DNA from: Psilocybe azurescens
Lineage: Eukaryota > Basidiomycota > Agaricomycetes > Agaricales > Agrocybaceae
Assembly: GCA_023853785.1 (NCBI GenBank)
Contig: JAJIRX010000131.1
Location: 1-27,146, forward strand
Reading direction: 5' to 3'
DNA: 27,146 bases
Part shown: piece after piece, positions 18,482 to 27,146 of the stretch
How the letters are laid out: each line of letters begins with the position of its first letter
How positions within the stretch are numbered: the stretch's first letter is position 1
Program-made: the position numbers and the translations under genes
The notes under the pieces: model-generated
What the model saw: the letters and a program-made list of their open reading frames with translations, nothing else
Told to the model about the DNA's origin: nothing
Databases searched by the model: none

Positions 18482-20195
18482 ATGACGAATCACCGTATCC
18501 ATTATCTGCAGCAGAGTCCCGGCACCATCTGCCATATCGCATCAATTCCACCCGAAGTGCTGACCAGCATATTTATACAGGTCAAAGCCACCGACGAGAT
18601 CAAATGCCGGGCCATAAAGCCGCTTGAATGGATCAAAGTCACTCATGTGTGCAGATATTGGCGGGACGTGGGGATTCGAGCGCAGTGCTTGTGGACCAAT
18701 ATTCCTTTGTACTCGCCAAAATGGACGGTGGAGATGCTGCGGAGGTCCAAGGATATGCCCATCATTGTCACAGCCGACCACTCTCGCACATACGCATACA
18801 CATATGTTCCACCTCCATCTGATGAAGCAGTACAGAAGGTGTTTGAGCATTTTTCACGCGTTCAAGAGTTGAACATCATTGACGCCACCTGTCACGATGC
18901 CGGACCCTATCTGGATTTGAAACTTCCAACCCATCCCCCTCTTCGCCTGCATACTGTAAGACTCAGTGGGATCGCATTTGGAGAGCACCATGGGGGTGTA
19001 ATATGGGGGTGTAATATGTCTGAAGGACGAGACATTTTTCCCCACCTAGACCTTTCCTCGCTTCGACGACTAGTGCTCGATCGAACATTGCCAGTTGCGC
19101 TGGGGAGTGGAGTCAGGTTTTTGCGAAACCTTACTCATATCCGATTTATCAGTGGCCCTCGGAACAACGTGCTTGAACAAGGTGTCGCACCTTTTCTCGA
19201 CGCTTTGCGAAACATGCCAGCCTTGGAATCGCTCGATTTCGAATACTTCGCGGACCCTCATCAAGACCCACAAATACACCCATTGCCTTTAGGTTTTTAA
19301 AAGTACCACTCGGGAATCTGAAAATTTTACGTCTGGCGGTTCAGATGCATCAACTTGAATTGATTCTCAAGGGACTAGACGTTCCCTCCGACGTGTCGAT
19401 GAAATTGTACTGTTATGAACGCTCAACGTCCACATCCACCTGTTCCAATATCCTTTCTGCCTATGCATCGCATTTGCACGACGGCGATATTTCTATTCGC
19501 AGCTTGGAGTTGTTGTTGCACTGCGTCGAAGAATTCAGAATCCGAATTTGGCCGACCGTCCTTTCATTGGAAAGTTTGAACGCGATGGACAAGCCTCCAA
19601 AGATGGACGCTATATTTCGTTGGAACCAACCTACCGAGCCCACATCAGAAACCTTGTTCCAACATATGCTCCAATGCCTCAACTTAGAGCATCTGGAATC
19701 ACTGGCGATCACTGATTCGGTGTTCATCAATTACAATACTTGGGCAAAGACTTTCGGCACTCTTCCAAAGCTAAGTACTATAGATCTCGGTATTACTCGC
19801 ATATGTGGGTTGCTTCAAGCGCTCGTTCATTATACCGACAACAATGAAGAGGGTGCGACACCAAAGTAGCCTTCCCTTCGCTTCAGTCTCTCTCCTTCTC
19901 GCTTTCGGACGGTTTGTTCAAGGACAGTCTACAACCGACACAACAACTTATCCTCGAGACTGCCAGTCAGCGATCAAATCTTGGACTTGAAATTCACCGA
20001 ATCATTTTCAGGAACACGAAAAGTTTGTCGAGAAAGATTATGGACCAAATCCGAGAAATCGTGCCCAAGGTAGAGGAAATATGGACACCGATTCCAGATC
20101 CTTGGGTTGCATCTGAATCCGCACTTAAAGCCTACCGCTATCATGGGCAGGCCAACCTTGACGAAATGGATGCTTTGATGGGTGTGTGGCGATGA
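18482..20195 (+). CDS. F-box / leucine-rich protein (two single-base frame breaks)
   Basis: Expected to act as a substrate adaptor of an SCF ubiquitin ligase. The start MTNHRIHYLQQ leads to an F-box-like motif at about residues 17-60: ICHIASIPPEVLTSIFIQV, then THVCRYWRDVGIRAQCLWTNI, a pattern common in large Agaricomycete F-box families. Irregular leucine-rich segments follow (HLDLSSLRRLVLDR, LRNMPALESLDFEYF, NLEHLESLAITDS, FPSLQSLSFSLSDG). The frame shifts near 19297 (PLPLG then RFLKVPLGNLKILRLAVQ) and near 19865 (GATPK then VAFPSLQSL), each explained by one missing base. The rest runs open to TGA at 20193-20195; with both bases restored the length would be about 571 residues. A 13-bp direct duplication lies at 18992-19017. 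The target protein is unknown. Confidence 0.8.
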
Positions 20196-21814
20196 AACGA
20201 CAATTCTTTTTAGTCACTTGCCTGTCATTTTCTTTCTGTGTGACATTCACCTGAATAAATTTCCCGGTCGTCTAGAATCTAAAGAGGTGGAGGCCAGTAG
20301 CAACCTAGGGGAACAAATTTACGACACGCATTTGTTTGAAAGTGTGATTTTCCGAGAAAAAGATCATGGTGGGTAAGTGCGAGTGTCCAGTTGGACTAAA
20401 CGTGTAACGCTGTAAGTCTGCGAAATCTGTAGGTGAGGTTGGTGAGGTTGAAGTTGCAATGCGCCCTGATAATAAGCACGTGATAACGATTACCAAATTT
20501 TCTCCCCAAAGCGCCAACCTGAGAAGTTGCCACACCCACCTGTCTCGGGTTTTTGTCTTCTACTAGTACGAACAACATTTGAACAGGAAGACCGCCCTTT
20601 CAATGAATTCGGTAATAAATTTTGCGGCTTACCATAGTTCTTCAAACTAGACACCTTTCAAAGCCGATCATCTACAGTTTCTACACCTTCCAGTCTCAAC
20701 GTCAATGTTCAGCCATGAAACGCTACTACTGTTCGAATATTTACGCGGATCTCTCATTTTCGGAGTACGATGGCTCGGACTCAGGTCATGAACTTCTCAG
20801 ACATGTTACAACCCTAAGAATCTCATTCTGCCGATCCTCATTGTCCTATTCCGCTTTGTAAAAGGCTCCACCTATCTGAATCAAAAATGCATATCAAGGG
20901 AGACATTTGAGAGTTGAACAGGAACTCTAAGTACATGGTATGTTTCTCGCCTTTTCCCTCTCGAGCGTTATATAAAATTGTAGTTCACAGTGAATACTCT
21001 CGTCCAGAATCCTGTTTCGTTTAATAAATGAAGGTTATATGAAGGCTGTACTGCAGTAAAGGTACAACAAGCCTAACTAAACACGTCGTTGAGGAAAGCA
21101 GAATGTAACAGGAAGTCAGGATATAACGGGTAGCGATTGAAGAGGCGCCGAAATCTGGTACGTTACTTTCTTGCAATTTGAATATGGCTGTTGAATGTAA
21201 CTACCAACACAATTATTTGGACTGAATGAACATATGCTAATTATACACTTTTCATACTTAGTCAAAGAAGACGGAAACGTGTTAGATTAATATCTTTCCT
21301 CTCCCTCCTCTTCTTTTATGGCCAACATTAACCACCGCTTTCAGTCGTCGCAGCGGTTACGTGTTACGCGAAGTTGCACCAAACCGAAGCAGAAGCAAGA
21401 GGCAGCGAGGCAGACGGGACCGGAAAACATCGAAGACGACGGAAAAACCCAATGACTGAGAAGCAGTAAAGGCATATTGCAAAAGAGAATAATCTGATGG
21501 AGGAAGTAAAAGGCAAAATTTGCCGTGCATTGTAAAAGAGTGTAGATTGGTTTTGGTTTCGAATTATGGCGGTAAAAAGGAATGTTGGTGTGTGTTTATA
21601 TTTTTCACCGTTTATGCAAGGTCTTATTCTACGAAAGCAGGATGACAGTCAGCACATTTCGAACGATGATCTGAACCACAAATCAAGGACAACGACTCAC
21701 CCAAAAGATAACATATAATATCAATAAAAAAACTATCGCCTCCTCGCCCTCTTGGATATCCGTAACATGCAAAATCGAACCCCGAAAAAGCCAAAGAAAA
21801 ATAGCAGACCCTTT
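20196..21814. other. Intergenic, no supported gene
   Basis: About 1.6 kb. It holds the 3' flanks of the F-box gene (+) and of the long minus-strand gene ending at 21815, which are convergent. Small open frames (60-80 codons) carry no recognisable content, and no repeats or element ends were found. Confidence 0.45.
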
Positions 21815-24800
21815 CTACACACGACTCTCCCAATCATCCGAATCCAGCCGGTTCAACAGCCTCTGTGAAAGGAGTGCTTCCTCCAGACCAAAATCCGCAT
21901 CCTCCGCGCCTGCCTTCAAAGGACCCATAGCGCTCGCCATGCTAGGTAACGTCGCCTTCCTCGACCTTCTTTCCTTCTTGTGCTTCCTATGATGCACTGA
22001 AGAGGGCCTGCCCACCACACGTACGACCGGTCGCCCATTGACGAAGCTGTGCCTCTTAGCCCCCGACGAAGACGCGTTTCCACTCCCAGCACTAGGTGCA
22101 GGCGAGAACGAACGAACAGGCATCGGTAGCTTTCCCCACGTGTTCATCTTCCTCTTCAAGGCATCGGGGACCTTCTCTGCGCCGTCGTTACCCGTACCAT
22201 TCTTTTCTCTCTCACTGCCTCTGTTCTTTCCACTGCTTTTCTTGCTCGGGATAGCCGTCGCGGGTACCGCAACAGTAGCAATGTTAGAAGCCGGTGGCGG
22301 TGACGCAAAAGGATCCCGAAGGTCCATAAAGTCGCCATCAATATGCTCCATAATCATCTCGCCGAATCCATGACCGCCACCACCCCTCAAGGATGCACCA
22401 GCCGAGCTGGTCACGCTCATGCGCGACGTGGCACTGCTCATCCTCGCTCCAACACTCGCAAACGTGCTCCGCATAGTCTCCATGGCCGACAAACGCAACG
22501 TGGATCCTCCTCGAGGAGTGCCCGGTCTCGGAACCGCTGCCTGCGACTCCCCGTTCCCGCTACCGTTCACCAACGGACTAGAACGAGGTGGCGATCCCGT
22601 GAATGAATTCGGGAAGATCATCGGGAACCGATACAGAAACCCGCCACCATATCCACTACTGCTGACAGACGACTGCGGTCCCCAATCCGACTTCGCAACC
22701 GGCGGCGACGATAGCGCTACGCGTTTCTGGAAATGACCGCCACCGAAAAGCTTTGACTTGACCTTTTCCTTCTCGGACGTTTTCGGAGGAGGAGGGGGAG
22801 CCACATTCTGCGCCTGAGCATGAGCGCGTGCGAACATACTCGTCAAGCTCGGGGTCATGCTCGAACTCAACACCGGAGACGGTGCAGAGTCAGACAAAGG
22901 CCCTGCTTGAGCCTCAACCATAGCCGCCAATTCCCTGAACTGAGTCGTAGGCGAATCAGTCGCGTCATTTCCATCCCCTCTCCGTCCTCGAATTTCCTCC
23001 ATTTCGCGTTCTAGCTGCACAATGTCGTCCTCGATGCTCGCTACAGCAGCATCCTCCGAGCCAGCGGTCATGTACGATTTGGCACCCGACATGGGCATAG
23101 TCTGTTCGAGGGGATCAGCGAACGGATGAGGCATCCATGTGCTGCCGCTGGTGTGCGGTTGCTGCTGCGGCTCTGCACTGCTAGGTGATCGTACAACGGG
23201 GAAATCCTCTTTGCGGCCTACGCGATGCTGGTGCCGATAACGGGAATGGAACAGCAGAAGCGTTCGGAATGGGTATCGGGAAGTAACAATAGCAGGAAGA
23301 ATCGGACGCGCAGCAGCAGCAGTGCTGCTTGAGCTCAGAGACGGATACGCGATGTTGACAGGCGACGACTTGGACGTTGCCTGGTACGCAGACGGCGGTG
23401 GCGATGGGGTGCTGAACCCCACGGACGGAGCGGTGACGATGGTGGCAGCAGGCGTCGCCCTTGCAATAGACGCAGAGACCAATCTTGCAGCTGCGAGAGA
23501 CCGAATCTCCCCGTCAACATCAACATCGACATCCTCTTCATCCTCGTCCTCGCCTGCCCGCACTCTCTCATCGGACCGACGCTCCCTCCCCTCGCATTCT
23601 CCCTCTCCGCATCTTTTCTCCTTCTCCTCCCACTCCTGCCGCCCACTCACAGCCCCAGCAGACGCAAGCGTCAACCCAGGCCCCATCGTTCTGCCCACGC
23701 TCATCTTGAAGCTCCTCTTCAACTGCAACCCCTCCGCATGCTCGACCCGCTTCCCAAACTCGCCTTACTCCCATGGCTCCCTTTACTGGCACTATCTGCA
23801 GTGCCAGGCCTTGAAGACGTCTTATTGGTGCCCGAAGAGGCCGTTTTAATGATATCATGCGCGATATAAGAGTTTGAATTGGCGCTGTGAGGCAAGGCCG
23901 ACCCGGACGCCGGATTCGACGAAGGCGCAGGTGCAGGGCCAGGGACGAACGCCGCACGCGAAGGAGTATCAGTAGTAACAGGCCTCGTCACCGACTGCGA
24001 CCTCTTCTTCTTCAACTTCTTGGTCCCGGCAGCAGCCACCCCATTCCCATTCCCAATCTCTCCCCTTGCTCTTGCCACCACTGGGGCTGACCCGCGGCGC
24101 TCGTCATCGCCACTCCAAACACATCCTCCCATTTCTCCTGTCTCCTCACACCACCACCGCCGCCGCCGATAACCGAGCGAGCATACAGAGACCCAGCAGG
24201 TGTCGAATGCCTCTTCAACTTCCTCGCCGTCACCCCTACAGCGACCGCCACTGTCGTACTCGCACTGCCCGCACCCGCATCTCGCTGACTGCCTCTCAAA
24301 TCCATAAAACTCGACTCTTGCGCCTTCTCCGCCTCCTTCTCATTCCAACTCCCATTCCCATGCGCATCTCGACTCTTCTTGACCACACCCATGCTCCCTC
24401 TCCGCCCTCGAGCGCCAGCGCCACCAGCAGGCAAAGGAATCGGATCCCACGCAAACTCCCATCCAAACAATCTCCTCGTCGGCGAGGCGACAGGGATAGA
24501 CCCGCGCTTGCGGATGTACGTCGCAGGGTCCTCCATCGCCGCCTTCTTCGCTTTCGGTTTAGGCTTCGCCGTCTTGGGCTTGAGTGGTACCGCTGCCGCC
24601 GCCGATTTAGTCGTCCTGATGCTAGTCAAGTTCGCAGTAGCCCCGCCGCCGCCTACAACCCGCCTCAAGCTCGTCCTCCTCTTGTTCGTGCCATTGCTCC
24701 CTGCACTACCACCAGCGTGGTGACCCCTACTCAACCCCGACATAGTAGTAGCCATCGAGCTCGACCTTGACAGCGCCTTCTGCATCTCATCCTCCAAATC

Positions 24801-25683
24801 CAAATCACCGTCCATATCCTCCATCCCCATCCCCATATCCTCATCGTCGTCCATAACATCCTCAAAGTCCAGATCCACCCCGGCTCCCGTCATCTCTCCC
24901 TCCGTCTCGGACGTCTCCAGCATGGACAGCCCACCCGATATCACAGGCGGCTCATACGTCAACGTGATCGGCTGACTCGTCCTCCGCACATGGTTATTAT
25001 AACCGCTGATGCTGGTTCCATGAGTGTATGCGGTGGCAACACCATCGAGAGGAGGAGTCCCATCGTACCCCAAATGCTGATGATGATAACGCTGTTCCGG
25101 CGGAGTATACCGATAACTCTGCGGCGCGTTCAAGTTTGAGTATGAATACAGATCGAGCTCGTCCAACGGGTCCCCTCGCAACTCCCTCTCCTCCCCATCA
25201 TTCCCATTTGAATATCTCGCACTCGAATCAATGTTCGATCCGGTCCCCGAAACAGAGCGGGGCACATCCATCCACGTCCTCTCCCTCTCCCTCTCCCTTT
25301 CATGCATGTCAACTCTTCCCTGTCCGCCCGTCGCAAACGCATCCACTCTCTTCCCTCCTCGTCCTAGGCGGAGGCGGGGGTGCAAGCTGGATGAGCACCG
25401 GACGCGTATTCGTCTCCGCAATCTGTATCACAGATGCCGAAGGGATGCCATTGCCGACTGGCGAGAAATATGCAGCAGCAGGCGCTGTATTGCTGCTGCT
25501 GCTGTTATTGATGTTGTTGTTGTTATATTGGTGATGGTGTTGGTTATGATTATTATACAATAAAAGTGGAGTAGGCGCGGGGTTGGATTTGGATTTGGAT
25601 TTCTCAGCGGTACGAGAACGAGAAGGTGAGAGATGCGTGTTATACGCGTGCACTGTTGGAAATGACACAGAATTTTTCAGCAT
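21815..25683 (-). CDS. Very long disordered Ser/Pro/Gly-rich protein (several frame breaks)
   Basis: One gene is inferred from four consecutive minus-strand frames that share composition and join edge to edge: 25683 to about 25360, 25360 to about 24092, 24092 to about 23754, and 23754 to 21815 (TAG-type end after DSDDWESRV). At 23754 the join is one missing G in TTTGGGAAG (SLG then KRVEHAEGLQLKRSFKMS); at about 24092 one base is missing (TSAAG then SAPVVARARG). The join near 25360 is less certain and may be an intron or a different start. Content includes a poly-Asn/His/Ser N terminus, an acidic Asp/Met/Glu stretch, basic Lys patches, Gly-rich runs, a short coiled coil (IEDDIVQLEREMEEIRG) and a conserved-looking C terminus EEALLSQRLLNRLDSDDW. 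The product is about 1,290 residues if intronless. I recognise no domain; no function is proposed. The true start may lie upstream. Confidence 0.6.
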
Positions 25684-25884
25684 GTGGACTCGTTGGATTC
25701 AATCAGTAAATAAATCGCAAAATAGCGTTGCAGGAGTTGAACGTGGAATGACAATCCAAGCAAAAGTTGAGAGCACAAAAGGGAGCAGAAGAAAGCGACT
25801 TGGCGCAGCAACAAGAAGCAAATTACACGTAGAAGAAGGGGAAGGGGGTGACCAAAAGGTGAGAGCAGCAAAGTTTTTCTCCCC

Positions 25885-27146
25885 TCAAACGAAGCCACAC
25901 GCAGACGCTAAAAATGCCAGCATTAAAGGAGGCAAGCGGGGTGAACACCAAATGGAAGCCCAGCACGCGCCATAAAAAGCCGCATCCTTTCCCACATCCC
26001 CAACACGGCTCCCAAACACCAAGGTACCAATGACCAAACGAGAAACAAAGCGCCGAATCATGACCCCCAAACACCCCAGCGAAAGACTCATAAAAGCACC
26101 ACCAATCCCCACGTCCAGAAATGAATCACCTAAAAGAAGAGCTGCTTCCCATAACGGAAAAACCTCCAAAGGGAGAAACTGGCAAAAACATGGAGAAAAT
26201 GAAATGAAAAGGCCCCGAACGGTTAAAATAAAATTTTGAAAATCCGGGGACGAAAGGCAAAAGGTAAAACAAAACAATGAACAAAGCAAGGACGAAGATG
26301 AAGGAAATAAAGGAATGATTGAATGAATGGACAAGGTGACGTACAAAGATAAGCAGACATTGTTCCTGTCACAGCAAGGACAGTGCACGCAGCTTGGATG
26401 ATTCTCAACGGTGCACTAGAAGCAGTAGAAACGACACCAGATGCAGACGCAGACGACCTAACCCTATAGCTGGGTGTAAACAAAAGGCCACTACGCATCA
26501 GCACATTACGTCTCACATAACACATTCACGACGATGGAGGAATATGTATATATATAACTCTCACCTTAACGGAATATCAGCACCGAGCGCACAAGCGTAC
26601 CCAACAAGCAACGTCAACTGGGCCGTGAACAAAAACACTAATAGGCTCCTCGTCCGACTATACGTCAGCTGTGCGCAGACTCGTATTGCCGCTCCAGTCC
26701 TCTTGAACCTCAACGGTGGAAGCGATGACAGCAGGGATTCCAGAATCTTCGGTACTCTCAGTCGACGCAGAGACGTTCACGTCGTTGAACGGGAAGCGGT
26801 ATGTATGCGCCTCTCTTTGGCTGCTGCCACTGATAGCGGGACTTGAGAATAGGATAAAGGGTCTGGCTCGAAAGTCGCCGCAGACGTATACAGGCGCGCG
26901 GCGGAGTAGCAAGTGGTATCAATGGCAAGGGCGGGCTCAACGATCGATGGTGGTGGCGCTGAACAGCAGTGGTATTATCAGCACTATGCAGATGATGGTC
27001 AACAGCAGTCACCGTCGATGTCGTCGAATCGATGCTGCTCGATTTCTGGCGGTGGCGATGACTTTCGATGTCTATCAGTGCACCGCTCTTCTTCTCGTCT
27101 TGATATAGTAGGCGGTTGTCTGTGTCGATAAGACGGCTCCGGCTGT
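25885..27146 (-). CDS. Putative multi-pass membrane protein, partial at right edge
   Basis: The model is incomplete. On the minus strand an exon ending at 26565 reads RTRSLLVFLFTAQLTLLVGY (a membrane helix), with a GTGAGA donor. Its 94-nt intron ends in ACCCAG, and the next exon (26345-26469) reads on in frame through YRVRSSASASGVVSTASSAP into a second helix IIQAACTVLAVTGTMSAYL, with a GTACGT donor. A further hydrophobic stretch LTIICIVLIIPLLFSATTI lies upstream (about 26945-27002). A downstream open frame to 25885 (WEAALLLGDSFLDVGIGG, MSLSLGCLGVMIRRFV) may be the last exon, but the phases do not join simply. No family is recognised. It is on the same strand as the disordered-protein gene and lies about 200 bp upstream of it. 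Confidence 0.4.

Noticed and set aside
23322..23849. 175-codon plus-strand open frame
   Set aside because: Antisense shadow of the Ser/Pro-rich minus-strand gene, whose codon bias keeps other frames open.
1..27146. CRISPR array, rRNA genes or bacterial-type operons
   Set aside because: No regularly spaced repeats, no rRNA-like sequence and only intron-containing eukaryotic genes were seen.

Overview
The window is nuclear DNA of a filamentous basidiomycete, most likely an Agaricomycete. The evidence is short introns (about 50-77 nt) with GT-AG or GC-AG ends, genes cut into as many as ten exons, and families typical of mushroom-forming fungi: Rds1-type ferritin-like secreted proteins, RTA1-type seven-helix membrane proteins, F-box/leucine-rich proteins and a Hac1/XBP1-type bZIP factor. 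There are no operons, rRNA or CRISPR.

Left third (1-10.7 kb): a family neighbourhood made by duplication. A block of about 2 kb, holding the 3' part of an Rds1-like gene (+) facing an RTA1-like gene (-), occurs twice in the same orientation (about 170-2124 and 5428-7385). Both Rds1 copies are decayed. The left RTA1 copy has lost its first five exons; the right one is an openly spliceable 10-exon gene (291 aa) with a frameshifted tail. An intact Rds1-like gene (302 aa, five exons, one GC-AG intron) follows at 9443-10613. Between the two blocks lie a three-exon orphan gene with three 14-residue tandem repeats and one membrane segment (3436-4422), and a 737-bp non-autonomous hAT-type element with an exact 8-bp target duplication (4629-5365).

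Middle (10.7-14.3 kb): a gene-poor stretch with an inverted, internally deleted F-box gene relic, a degraded inverted-repeat element with tRNA-promoter-like boxes, and short dispersed repeats.

Right half (14.3-27.1 kb): the HAC1/XBP1 orthologue, master regulator of the unfolded protein response (14304-15728), followed by a long pyrimidine-rich tract; an F-box/LRR gene (18482-20195); a very long Ser/Pro/Gly-rich disordered protein on the minus strand (21815-25683); and an unresolved multi-pass membrane protein gene on the minus strand running off the right edge.

The most striking global signal is that three conserved genes (HAC1, F-box, disordered protein) and the RTA1 tail are each broken almost only by losses of one or two bases, mostly in homopolymers or simple runs, with recognisable coding sequence resuming at once in the next frame. 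This suggests consensus deletions as much as real decay, and decides whether HAC1 is read as a live gene. HAC1 also carries CTG|CAGC loop sequences that could be the Ire1-cut boundaries of its unconventional intron.
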